From: Mesoterricola silvestris
Lineage (GTDB): Bacteria > Acidobacteriota > Holophagae > Holophagales > Holophagaceae
Reading direction: 5' to 3'
NCBI RefSeq assembly: GCF_030295405.1
Contig: NZ_AP027080.1
Coordinates: 2,960,001-3,024,000 of the forward strand
DNA length: 64,000 nucleotides
Below are positions 25,165-36,300 of the stretch, piece by piece. Within the stretch, counting starts at the first letter, position 1, and each line of letters starts with the position of its first letter. The notes under the pieces were generated by a model. The model had not been told where the DNA came from. It searched no databases and worked only from the letters and a program-made list of their open reading frames with translations. Position numbers and translations under genes: made by a program.

Positions 25165-25716
25165 TCAGGGACGGACGGGCGTGGTGAGCCAGGCTTCCTT
25201 GGCATGGACGTAGGTGAGTCCGTTGCCGTAGTCCACGGTGGCGTTGGAGCGGATGGCCCAGATATCCGGCCAGAGGCGCCAGTCCGTGACCAGCTTCTGG
25301 TCATTGCCGGGGCTCTCCAGCTTGCCCATGCGGGTCACGTCCAGGGCGAAGGCCTCGCTGTGGCCCCCGGTGGTGGAGGTGGTGACCTTGGAAAGGGAGG
25401 TCTTGACGCCGGCGGAGGCCGTGTTGGTGATGAGGTTCTGGATGGTGGCGGTGAACTGCACCGATCCCGGGGCGCCGGAATTGCCTCCGGTGTCCTGGTT
25501 GGCCGGGGCCAGCCAGTAGATGGCCCAATCCAGGCCCGTGTCCGCCTCGTTCCGGGCCATGGCCGCCTGGCGGGCGGTTGCGGTGATCATGATGTCCCGG
25601 ACGGAATTCCGGGACATGCCCAGGGCGGCGATGGTCAGGAGGACCAGCAGCATCAGGGCCACCACGATGGTGATGGCGCCGCGCTGGCCGGGGAGGTTCT
25701 TGGGGGCTGGGTTCAT
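25165..25716 (-). CDS. pilX: PilX-like minor pilin
   Basis: The 183-residue protein begins GQRGAITIVVALMLLVLLTIAALGMSR in two hydrophobic parts, the characteristic PilX start. It is followed by a basic/acidic helix (ARNEADTGLDWAIYWL) like the PilX_N domain. It lies between pilW (23 bases upstream) and pilY1 (17 bases downstream), the usual order. It should join the priming complex at the pilus tip. This is the standard-size set, in contrast to the smaller version at 19218. Confidence 0.85.
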   Translation of the reverse strand: MNPAPKNLPGQRGAITIVVALMLLVLLTIAALGMSRNSVRDIMITATARQAAMARNEADTGLDWAIYWLAPANQDTGGNSGAPGSVQFTATIQNLITNTASAGVKTSLSKVTTSTTGGHSEAFALDVTRMGKLESPGNDQKLVTDWRLWPDIWAIRSNATVDYGNGLTYVHAKEAWLTTPVRP

Positions 25717-25739
25717 GACGCGACCTTGGAAGGGGGGAA

Positions 25740-26924
25740 CTAGAGGGTGAGGCCGAAATGGCGCGGGAGGATCACCAGGGACTGGCGGCGGTCCTTGTAG
25801 CCCTGCGTCACGTTGGTCGAACCGTCGGCAAGGTACTCGGCGCGCTTGGTGGGCGTGCGGGTGGTGAGATCGATCTTCACCAGGGCCGGGTTGGCCCGGA
25901 ACCAGGTGGGGTCGTTCAAGATGGAGGCCCCGTTGGTGAACTGCCCCTGCAGGGCGGTGAGGATTCCGGACGTCCAGCCCGTGGCGAAGTCGCTGGCCGT
26001 GAGACCGTCCCCAGCCCAGGAGGCCCCCATGTTTCCGCTGAGGTAGACCTTCAGGGCGGACACCTCCTCCGCGATGACCTGGTCGGGGGTTCCCACCGGG
26101 AAGATGGAGGTGGGGGTCGCGGCGTTGCCGCTGGGATTGTAGGGTAGTTCCTCCCGCACCAGACAGGGCACCAGCGTCCCCGAAGGATCCAGGGCCTTGG
26201 CCTTGATGCGGTACCGCACCATGCGCCCCCGGTTGACCACCACCACGGGGGAGGTGGCGGGGTGGGGGAACTTGTCGTAGTAGCTGGCGCCGCAGCCCGG
26301 GACCGTCACCTGGGGGTTGGGGTCGGGGGTGACCGTCACTACCGACCCGGCGAGGGTCACCGAGGTGATGAGCTTGGAGCGGTACCAGTCCTTGAACACC
26401 ACGAACTGGCCTCCCGCGACCTGTTTGGCCACTTCCGGATCGTCGAAGGAAATGCGGAAGGTCAGGGGGGTGGCCGGCATCACGCCGCCCCCGGCCACGA
26501 ACTCATCCAGGCCCGGGATCCGGTCCAGCAGGGTGGCCTCGGCCGACAGGGCGGAATCCATGTAGATGTACAGCTCGTCGGCGGTGGTGGGGAGGGTGCC
26601 CCCCGCGGCCACATTGGCGTCCGCGTCGTTGCGCACCGGCTGGTTGGGAAGGATGTAGAAGCCCGGGTTGTTGAGGGTGAGCTGAGGCAGGAGGGTGAGG
26701 TTCTCCAGGAACATGCCGGCCTGGTTCAGGTCCTCCTGGAGCATGTCCAGGGAAAGGCGGTTCCGCCGGGCGCTCGCGAGGCTTTCCGACGCGGTGGCGA
26801 ACGTATTGATGCTGGATCTGAACACGCCGGCGAGGCCCGCCATGAGGATCGAGGTGAACAGCATGGCCACCAGGAGTTCCACCAGGGAGAACCCCTTTTC
26901 GGGAAGGGACGAGGATCTACGCAC
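25740..26924 (-). CDS. pilW: PilW-like minor pilin
   Basis: This 394-residue prepilin has the signal PEKGFSLVELLVAMLFTSIL, cut after Gly with Phe1 and Glu5 of the mature protein. The helix is followed by SARRNRLSLDMLQEDLNQAG, as in PilW. A long globular C-terminal region follows. It overlaps the pilV 3' end by 8 bases. With PilV, PilX and PilY1 it should form the assembly-initiating complex. Confidence 0.87.
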   Translation of the reverse strand: MRRSSSLPEKGFSLVELLVAMLFTSILMAGLAGVFRSSINTFATASESLASARRNRLSLDMLQEDLNQAGMFLENLTLLPQLTLNNPGFYILPNQPVRNDADANVAAGGTLPTTADELYIYMDSALSAEATLLDRIPGLDEFVAGGGVMPATPLTFRISFDDPEVAKQVAGGQFVVFKDWYRSKLITSVTLAGSVVTVTPDPNPQVTVPGCGASYYDKFPHPATSPVVVVNRGRMVRYRIKAKALDPSGTLVPCLVREELPYNPSGNAATPTSIFPVGTPDQVIAEEVSALKVYLSGNMGASWAGDGLTASDFATGWTSGILTALQGQFTNGASILNDPTWFRANPALVKIDLTTRTPTKRAEYLADGSTNVTQGYKDRRQSLVILPRHFGLTL

Positions 26925-27414
26925 TTTTCAGGCTCCTCTGGAGGGTGACGGTCCGCACGTGGGTGGGCGCGTCATTGAAGCTCACGACCACCCGAACGAT
27001 CGTCGTCCGGCCCCCCTGGGCGGCTGAAACCGCCAGCCCCGCCGTGGAGGTCGTCACGGCCGTGAAGATGGTGCCGGCCGGGGCCGCGGCGCCGCTGCCC
27101 AGGAGCGTGCCCGCGAAATCGTAGTACTCGGTGGTGGTGCCCGCGGCGGGATTCAGGTAGACCGCCGCCGGCAGGGTGGCCGGGGTGGTGGCCAGCATGT
27201 TGTTCCAGGAGACCCGGCTCTCGTTGGCGGCCGCGTCCAGGATGCGGTTCCCCACGGCGATGGCCGTCTCGAAGGTCCGGCCGTTCGCGTTGGTCTTCAG
27301 CGCCATGACCTGCAGGGCCCCCAATCCCAGGATGCCGATGGCCAGGATGAAGGCCGTGAAGAGCATCTCGATCATGGTGAAGCCGCGCTGGCGGGCCTTG
27401 AATGCGCTGATCAT
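26917..27414 (-). CDS. pilV: PilV-like minor pilin
   Basis: The 165-residue prepilin begins ARQRGFTMIEMLFTAFILAIG, then ILGLGALQVMALKTNANGR, the PilV/GspI pattern, with cut after Gly, Phe1 and Glu5. The ATG at 27414 overlaps the stop of the fimT gene as ATGA. The downstream overlap with pilW is 8 bases, so translation is coupled throughout the set. Confidence 0.87.
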   Translation of the reverse strand: MISAFKARQRGFTMIEMLFTAFILAIGILGLGALQVMALKTNANGRTFETAIAVGNRILDAAANESRVSWNNMLATTPATLPAAVYLNPAAGTTTEYYDFAGTLLGSGAAAPAGTIFTAVTTSTAGLAVSAAQGGRTTIVRVVVSFNDAPTHVRTVTLQRSLKSA

Positions 27415-28112
27415 ATGCGCCTCCAGTTCTGGGTCGGGCTCGAGCGGTAGAACCGGAAGGGCGCCGCGGAGTTCCGGGGCACCACGACCACCGCCATGGG
27501 TCCGTTGGGATCGGCCTGTCCTCCGGCAAGGGCCACCACCACCACCGAGAAGCCCGTGGTGAAGCGGTTGGTGTTGCCGTCCACCACCACATTGGCCTGC
27601 CCGCCGTTGCACAGCGGGTTGCCGTAGGCGGCCAGGAAGGCGGCATCCGTGGAGAAGGGGGGGAGGGTCCGGATGGAATCCGCGAGCCCATTGGCCGTGG
27701 CGTCCGTGGCCACCCCGGCCTGCAGGTGGGTCCGCAGGCTCCTTCCGAACTGGGAGAAGAACGTTTCCGAGGAGGCCCCCACCCGGACTCCCGTATACGG
27801 ATCGGGATTCACCACGGTGGAATCGAAGGGCCTGCCGTCCATCAGGAGCGCGCCCGCCGTGCCCAGGGAGGGGGCCCCCCCCCCGGTCCAGGTGCCGTTC
27901 ACGGCCAGGGTCACGCTCCGTCCGCTGCTCACGGAGGCCTTCTGGGCCGAGTAGATGACCCCGGTGACCTCGTCGGTCACGGCGCGGACGGAATTCCCGG
28001 CGCGATCCCCCAGGGTCATGACCATGGCCAGGGACAGGATCCCGATGATGGACAGGACGACCAGCAACTCGATGAGCGAGTACCCAGGACTCGATTCCCG
28101 TTTTCGGATCAT
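27411..28112 (-). CDS. fimT: FimT/GspH-like minor pilin
   Basis: This 233-residue prepilin has the signal SSPGYSLIELLVVLSIIGIL, cut after Gly with Tyr as mature residue 1 and the conserved Glu5. The globular region contains VIYSAQKASVSSGRSVTLAV, typical of GspH/FimT. It is first in the leftward pilus operon fimT-pilV-pilW-pilX-pilY1. FimT proteins of competent bacteria can bind DNA; whether this one does is unknown. Confidence 0.82.
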   Translation of the reverse strand: MIRKRESSPGYSLIELLVVLSIIGILSLAMVMTLGDRAGNSVRAVTDEVTGVIYSAQKASVSSGRSVTLAVNGTWTGGGAPSLGTAGALLMDGRPFDSTVVNPDPYTGVRVGASSETFFSQFGRSLRTHLQAGVATDATANGLADSIRTLPPFSTDAAFLAAYGNPLCNGGQANVVVDGNTNRFTTGFSVVVVALAGGQADPNGPMAVVVVPRNSAAPFRFYRSSPTQNWRRI

Positions 28113-28401
28113 GGATGGCCTTTCTAATGAACCAAGTATTGGTTAATTGTCAGGGCGGAATTCTCGATTGTTATTATTATAATAAGTAATGTTGCAACAA
28201 ATGCAAAGGCCCGCCCCGCCGGACGCGCCCCGGCAATGTATATTTTTTGCACAGGCCTCCCCGCCCCTGGCCCCCTTGACAAGCGGGGGGAATTGCCATT
28301 TCCCTGGCTTCCCTGCGGAGCTACCATGGTTCCATCCAGCCCAGGATTGGCGGGCCCCCTTCCCGACCGCCGGTTCGACCACTCACATGAGGTGACCCAC
28401 C
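28113..28401. promoter_or_regulatory. Divergent control region between the pilin and the minor-pilin operon
   Basis: This 289-base gap is the least GC-rich part of the window (28115-28205). For the leftward operon the minus strand offers TATAAT (28181-28176). Next to it is a perfect 10-base palindrome, TGTTGCAACA (28190-28199). For the rightward pilin gene, TATATT at 28239-28244 is a weak -10 candidate, giving a leader of about 150 bases with a C5/G5 hairpin (28271-28290). No sigma-54 or cyclic-dinucleotide riboswitch pattern was found. Confidence 0.45.
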
Positions 28402-28830
28402 ATGAAGCGCCGTGTGGAACAGCAGGGTTTCAGCCTGGTCGAACTGCTCCTGGTCCTTGCCATCATCGGGATCATCTCCGCCATCGCCATCCCCTCCTTC
28501 CTGGGCCAGCGGCGCCGGGCCCGGGTCGTGGGCGACGCCCAGGCCAATGCGGCGGTGCTGAGGATGCAGCTGGAGACCCGCAGGGCCGACACCGGAACCT
28601 ACGGCTCCAACGGCGTCACCTACACCTGGACCGGCACCAGCGCCCCCGCCGCCTCCACCAGCCCCGCCCCCAATTTCGTCGTGAGCAAGAACACCACGAA
28701 GATGAATTATTCCCTTCTGATCACCGGCAACGGCCTCTCCTACGTCCTCACGGTCACGGATCCGACCCTGGCCAGCGCCCAGGTCCTCACCACCAACCAG
28801 AACGGCAGCACGGTGGTGCTGCTCCATTAG
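28402..28830 (+). CDS. pilA: Type IV major-type pilin
   Basis: The 142-residue prepilin begins RVEQQGFSLVELLLVLAIIG, continuing IISAIAIPSFLGQRRRARVVG. Cut after Gly gives mature Phe1 and Glu5. The globular domain is small and Thr/Ser/Asn-rich, without an obvious C-terminal Cys pair. Its size and separate rightward transcription suggest the main pilus subunit. A pseudopilin role or a second-system subunit is possible. Mature position 24 is Phe and 27 is Gln, so the aromatic set reported for Geobacter conductive pilins is incomplete. It stops 9 bases before repeat copy B. Confidence 0.82.
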   Translation: MKRRVEQQGFSLVELLLVLAIIGIISAIAIPSFLGQRRRARVVGDAQANAAVLRMQLETRRADTGTYGSNGVTYTWTGTSAPAASTSPAPNFVVSKNTTKMNYSLLITGNGLSYVLTVTDPTLASAQVLTTNQNGSTVVLLH

Positions 28831-28839
28831 GGTCCGGCC

Positions 28840-29338
28840 ACGTAGGTGTACGGGTCCCGGACGTTCGGCCCGGGTCGTTGTCGCCGGCGGGGCCGGCGAC
28901 AACGGAAGGCTCTCACCCCATGGTTGGGCCTGTGTTTCACCTATTGGCCCCGACCCACCTCAGGGCCTCTCTTCGAGTGTGGCGAGGAGGGCCTTGGAAC
29001 GCGCCAACGCTGATCAGCAAAGCGACCTCGTCTCGAACCGGGCATTCGGCAGGTCTGGGCTTGAGCTGGCTTCAAAAGATTGTGGGCGGTGCTAACCGTT
29101 CAACGTCGGCGCCCACCGGCACCGGGAGGGCCATCGCGAAGCAAACCCACAAACCCATGGGAGCCGCTCTCCTCGCCTGGGCCTTCCAGGAGGGCCATTT
29201 CCTTCCGAATTCCCTTCTGCTCAACGAAGTGAGTTGGGCGGAGCCCAGCCCCGACGTCCCTTCCGTCCCCCCCGTCATCGCCGGCTTGGCCGGCGAGGAC
29301 GAAACAGGGCGAACGTCCGGAACACGTACGATTACGTA
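28840..29338 (-). repeat. Dispersed hairpin-ended repeat, full-length copy B
   Basis: This is the near-identical inverted partner of the element at 16111-16613. It lies between the convergent pilin and DUF1573 genes, about 10 bases from each stop codon. The left end has a perfect 12-bp stem (28877-28888 with 28892-28903, loop ggg). The right end has an 8-bp stem (29278-29285 with 29289-29296, loop ttg). The long stem differs in sequence from that of copy A yet pairs perfectly in both. The outermost bases (acgta, cgtacg, ccggacgttcg) are inverted repeats of each other. Confidence 0.88.
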
Positions 29339-29347
29339 GCCAGGCTC

Positions 29348-30031
29348 TTAGATTGGGGCCTTTTCCCACCTTACGCGGATGGAGACGGTGGAGGGGCGCG
29401 GGTTCTCGACGTGGAGGTCGATGGTGTCGGTGCCTGAAGGGGCGGTCTTGGGGAGCTTGCTGGCCAGGAGTTCCAGGTCCAGGAAGAGGTCGTTTCCCTC
29501 GGGGCGGGTGGCGACGCCGAGCCAGGGGGCCTCGCTCAGGGTCACGTCCTTGACGAAGATCGGGCGGGAGGTGCCGGACTTGAGCCGGAGGCTCATCTTC
29601 CGGTGGTCCCCGGGCTTGAGGTCGGAGAACGACACTTCGGCGGAGCCGGGCGTCACGTCGGGGGCGACCCGGGCGAGGACGCTCAGGATCCGGCCCGGTT
29701 CCAAGACATCGTTGGAGATCACCTCCAGGGTCTTGTGCACCAGGCCCATGTAGCCCTCGGTGTTCAGGGTGACCTCCAGGTCGGTGGTCTCCGCCGGGGC
29801 CAGCTCCAGCTTGCCGAGCACGGTCGAGGTGCAGCCGCAGGAAGGCGTGACCCGCAGGATCCTCAGGGTGCCGGTGCCGGTGTTGGTCATGCGGAACCTG
29901 TGGACCGCCTTCTCGCCCCGGCCCACGGAACCGAAGTCGTGGACGAGGCTGTCCACGGTGAGGCGGGGCTGGGCGGGGGCCTCGGCGGCCACCAGGATCG
30001 AGCCGGTGAGGAGGAGGACTGGAATTCGCAT
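29348..30031 (-). CDS. Secreted DUF1573-domain protein
   Basis: This 227-residue protein has a signal peptide (IPVLLLTGSILVAAEAPA). It then has an Ig-like DUF1573/HYDIN-type domain with the hallmark VHDFGSVGRGEKAVHRFRMTN, then LRILRVTPSCGCTST. The CGC pair is conserved in the family and may bind metal or form a disulphide. The function of the family is unknown; a periplasmic or outer-membrane role is likely. It starts 28 bases after the priA stop on the same strand and ends against repeat copy B. Confidence 0.85.
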   Translation of the reverse strand: MRIPVLLLTGSILVAAEAPAQPRLTVDSLVHDFGSVGRGEKAVHRFRMTNTGTGTLRILRVTPSCGCTSTVLGKLELAPAETTDLEVTLNTEGYMGLVHKTLEVISNDVLEPGRILSVLARVAPDVTPGSAEVSFSDLKPGDHRKMSLRLKSGTSRPIFVKDVTLSEAPWLGVATRPEGNDLFLDLELLASKLPKTAPSGTDTIDLHVENPRPSTVSIRVRWEKAPI

Positions 30032-30059
30032 GGGGATTCCCTCAGCGAAGATGGTAACC

Positions 30060-32345
<2,286 letters not shown>

Positions 32346-32467
32346 GCAGGGCGATGATAGCGCGGCCGGACTCCCCCAAAGGCCCACCCCCTCCGTCCCG
32401 GAGCCGTGTAAACTGCATAACCGCAGCAGCTTCCCACCCCCATCCCCCTGAATTCCCAAGGTCCTCC

Positions 32468-33223
32468 ATGGAAACCAAAGGCCACCTCCTCATTGCCGAC
32501 GACGAGGAAGCGTATCTCCGGACCATCGCCCAGCTGCTGGTCCTCCACGGGTTCACGGTGGACTGCGCCTCCAGCGCCACCCAGGCCCGGGAGATGCTGG
32601 AACAAAAGCGGTACGACGTCCTGGTGTCGGACATCCAGATGCCGGGCCTGCCGATCCTGGACCTGGTGCGCCAGATTCCGGCCCTGAACGGGGGCCTGCC
32701 CGTGGTGCTCATGACCGGCCACCCCTCCATGGACACCGCCCTGGAGGCCATGGGGAACGCCGTCCTGGCATACCTGGTCAAGCCGGTGCAGTCCCAGGAG
32801 CTGGTCATGCACATCCAGACCGGGGTGCGGCTAAGGAAGGTCCAGGCCCTGGCCCTGGAGTCCTCCAACCGCCTCCAGACCTGGGCCGACGAAATGAAGG
32901 CCATCGAGGCCGATATCCGGTCCGCCCCCGCCTCCATGGGCGTCATGCCCCTGGGCGGCCTGGTGGGCCTGGTGCTGGGGAACCTCGCCTCCTCCACCCT
33001 GGAGCTCAAGCAGCTCCTGGACCTGGCCCTCCAGGCGAACCCGGGCCAGGGGGTGTGCGGCATCCGGGAATGCCCCCGCCTGGGGCTGTACCAGGAGGCC
33101 ATCCGTTCGGGTATGGAAACCCTCGAGCACACCAAGAGCGCGTTCAAATCCAAGGAGCTCGGAGACCTGCGAAAGAAGTTCGCGGATCTGCTGAAGGGGA
33201 CGGCCGACACGTCGGTATCTTGA
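32468..33223 (+). CDS. Response regulator with uncharacterised C-terminal region
   Basis: The N-terminal receiver domain (residues 1-125) has acidic residues at 11-14, phospho-acceptor Asp55 (VLVSDIQMPG), Thr in LMTGHPS and Lys in LVKPVQS, so it should be phosphorylatable. The remaining 125 residues are helical with a Gly-rich centre. They have two Cys (GVCGIRECP) and no DNA-binding or enzymatic motif I recognise. It is the first gene of the rightward signalling block. The promoter of the large kinase overlaps its stop codon. It may be a partner of that kinase. Confidence 0.85.
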   Translation: METKGHLLIADDEEAYLRTIAQLLVLHGFTVDCASSATQAREMLEQKRYDVLVSDIQMPGLPILDLVRQIPALNGGLPVVLMTGHPSMDTALEAMGNAVLAYLVKPVQSQELVMHIQTGVRLRKVQALALESSNRLQTWADEMKAIEADIRSAPASMGVMPLGGLVGLVLGNLASSTLELKQLLDLALQANPGQGVCGIRECPRLGLYQEAIRSGMETLEHTKSAFKSKELGDLRKKFADLLKGTADTSVS

Positions 33224-33391
33224 CAAATCCGATCCTCTTTCCATAATTGCCCTGATCAAGCCGTCCCTCGGGGACATTCGCCTTGGCGGGCAGGATGCGG
33301 TCCTGCAAGTTGAAGGCGCCCGCCTGGAGCTGGGGTACTCCCGCTGCCGGGTCTGTGCTTCCTTTAGGCGCGTCTAGACCCGGGATTCCCC
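33220..33391 (+). promoter_or_regulatory. Promoter and structured leader of the hybrid kinase gene
   Basis: TTGACA at 33220-33225 and CATAAT at 33242-33247, 16 bases apart, form a near-consensus sigma-70 promoter. The -35 box contains the stop codon of the preceding gene. The leader of about 135 bases has a stem ggcggg/cccgcc around a small hairpin (cagga-tgcgg-tcctg). It also has the motif cctgcaagttgaaggcg (33302-33318), which recurs with two changes in the leader at 37243. I cannot match it to a known riboswitch. Confidence 0.55.
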
Positions 33392-36300
33392 ATGCACGTG
33401 AAACTCCTCCTCGTCGAGAATTCCGAGGCCCAGGCGCAGGTCGTCCTGCGCCCCCTGCGGGAGGCGGGCTTCGAGGTCGCCGCCGAGCGGGTGGCCTCCT
33501 CCCAGGACCTCCGGGCCGCCCTGGACCGGGAGACCTTCGATCTGGTCCTTTGCCAGCACGCCCTTCCGGGGCTTTCCTACACCAAGGTGCTCTCGGACCT
33601 GCTGGCCAAGGCCCCCTCCCTGCCCTGCATCGTCCTGGCCGCCCTGGGCGACGAGGACCTGGTGAGCCGGGCGCTGCGCCTGGGCGCCCGGGATTTCATC
33701 TCCATGGGCCGCCTGTCCCGGCTGCCCCAGGCGGTGCGGCGCGAACTGGCCCACGGCCCCCGCCGCGGCGAGGCGGCCCCCGCCCCGGAGCCCCCGGAGA
33801 CCGGCCTCCTGGAGGACCTCATGGACGAGGCCTACGGCCTCCACGAGGTGATCTTCGACGCGCAGGGAGAGCCCGCGGACTTCCGCTTCGTGAGGCTGAA
33901 CCCCGCCTACGAGCGCCTCACGGGCATCACGGCCCCGGAAGTCATCGGACGCTCGGCCCTGGAGCTTTTCCCGGACATCTCCAGGGACTGGATCCGGAAG
34001 TTCGGCGCGGTGGCCCTTTCCGGCCAGCCCCTGGCGGTGGACGACTACCGCAGCCTGCGGGGGCGGACCTTCGCGGGCCTCGCCTTCTGCCCCCAGCCGG
34101 GCCATTTCGCGGTGCTGTTCAACGACGTCACGGCGGCCCAGGACCTGGAGACCACCAAGGAGCGCCTGGCCACGGCGGTGGAGCAGATCAACGAAGGCAT
34201 CTTCATCGCGGACCTGGCGGGCACCCTCCTGTACGTGAACCCGGCCCTGGAGCGCATCCTGGGCACCGGGCCCGGCGCGGCCCTGGGCCAGCCCGTGGCC
34301 AAGATCCTGCCCGGGCTCCCCCTGGAGGACCCGGGGGCCGAGTGGCAGGGGCGGTTTCCGGGGCTTCCCGGGGACGGGCGCGCCCAGATCCTGGAGTGCA
34401 CCCTGGCCCCGGTGCGGGACGCCTCCGGCAGGCCCGCTTCGCGCGTGGGCATCGTCCACGACGTCACCCGCGAGGTGGACACCGAACGCAGCCTGCGCCA
34501 GATGGAGAAGATGAAGGCCCTGGCGGAGGTGGCGGGGGGCGTCTCCCACGACTTCAACAACCTGCTCGCGGCCATCCTCAGCGCCACCGAGCTCATCGAG
34601 TGGCAGCTGGCCGCCGACAGCCCCATCCGCCTCAAGCTCCAGGTGATCTACCAGGCCGTGACGCGGGCCGGGGAGCTCAACCGCCAGATCCTGGCCTTCA
34701 GCCGCACCCCGGAGGAGAAGAGCGAATCCCTCGACCTCTCCCTGGTGGTGAAGGAGGCCATCCAGCTGGTGCGCTCCACCTTCCCGGCCACCGTGCAGGT
34801 GCGCTCGGCCCTGGCCGCGGGCCTTTGGACCCGGGGCAACGCCAGCCAGCTCCACCAGGTGGTCATGAACCTGTCCATCAACGCCCTCCAGGCCATGCTC
34901 CCCGCCGGAGGCACCCTGGAATTCACCCTGGAGGCCCCGGAGGAGGGCACCGCCCTCCTCACCGTCAAGGACTCCGGCTGCGGCATGGATCCGGCGGTCC
35001 TGGAGCGGGTCTTCGAGCCCTTCTTCACCACCAAGGAGCGCACGGAAGGCAAGGGGCTGGGCCTTTCCGTCGTCCACGGCATCGTGCACGCCCACGGCGG
35101 ATCCATCACGGTGCGCAGCGAACCGGGCCAGGGGAGCGTCTTCCAGGTGGCCCTGCCCTGCAGGATCCCCGAGGCCCCCGCGGCCCTCGGTTCCGCCGGC
35201 GAACCCACGGGGCACGAACGCATCCTCTTCGTGGACGACGAGGAGGTCCTCAGCGCCCTGGGCAAGCAGGGCCTCCAGATGCTGGGGTACCGCGTCACCT
35301 CCCGCTCCGACGCCCAGGAGGCCCTGGAGGAGGTCACCCACCACCCCCAGGACTTCGACCTCCTGGTCACCGACCTCTCCATGCCCAACATGTCCGGCGT
35401 GGAGCTCACCCAGAAGATCCGCCGCATCCGGCCCGACCTTCCCGCCATCCTCATCACCGGCGCCTTCCAGGACCCCGTGCCCCTGGAGGGCATGGCCACC
35501 CCCTTCGCCCAGGTGCTCCTGAAGCCCGTGACCATCCTGGACATGGCCAAGGCCGTCCGGAAGGTCATGAGCCTGCGCCCCGCGCCCCCCGCCAGGGCCG
35601 AGGCCCCCGCGGAACCCCGGGCCGAGGGGGCCTCGGTCATCCTCCTGGCCGAGGACAGCCAGACCACCCGGAGCCTGCTGCGCAGCTGGCTGGTGAAGGC
35701 CGGCTACGCGGTGGACGAGGCCCGGGACGGCCAGGAGGCCTGGGAGGCCCTGGAGCGCAACCCGGGGCGCTATTCCATCCTCGTCACGGACATCGTCATG
35801 CCCCGCATGGACGGGCTCCGCCTCTCGGGCAAGGTGCGCGGCCTGGACGCCTCCATCCCCATCCTGATGCTGAGCTCCACCGACGACGCCGAGTCCGTCA
35901 AGGAGGCCCTTCACCTCCACGTGAGCGAGTTCCTCACCAAGCCCTTCGAGTCCGCCATGCTGGTGGCCACGGTGGAGCGGCTCTGCGCGGACCAGGCCAC
36001 GCGGGTGAAGGTCATGCGCAGCCACGAGACCGCCCAGGCCGTGCGCATGGCCCAGCGCGCCATGGAGGCCATCCCCGAGAAGGGCATGCCCATCTACTCC
36101 ATATCGGAACCCCTCACCGACGCCGGCGGGGACGTGTTCCGGGCCTTCCGCAGGGAGGACGGGTCCATCTTCTTCGCCATCGCCGACGTGGCGGGGCACT
36201 CCGTGATCAGCTCGTACGCGGTGGCGGCCTACCTGGGCATGCTCACCAACTTCCTGGCCACGGACCTGGACCTTCGGGCCCTGGCCTTCAAGCTGAACCG

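Noticed and set aside
28113-28401. Possible cyclic-dinucleotide (GEMM) riboswitch upstream of the pilin
   Set aside because: The conserved core around GACGCAAAGCC is absent in both orientations here and in the two leaders of the kinase/STAS block.
28402-28830. Conductive e-pilin
   Set aside because: Mature positions 24 and 27 are Phe and Gln, and the globular part is not aromatic-rich in the Geobacter manner.
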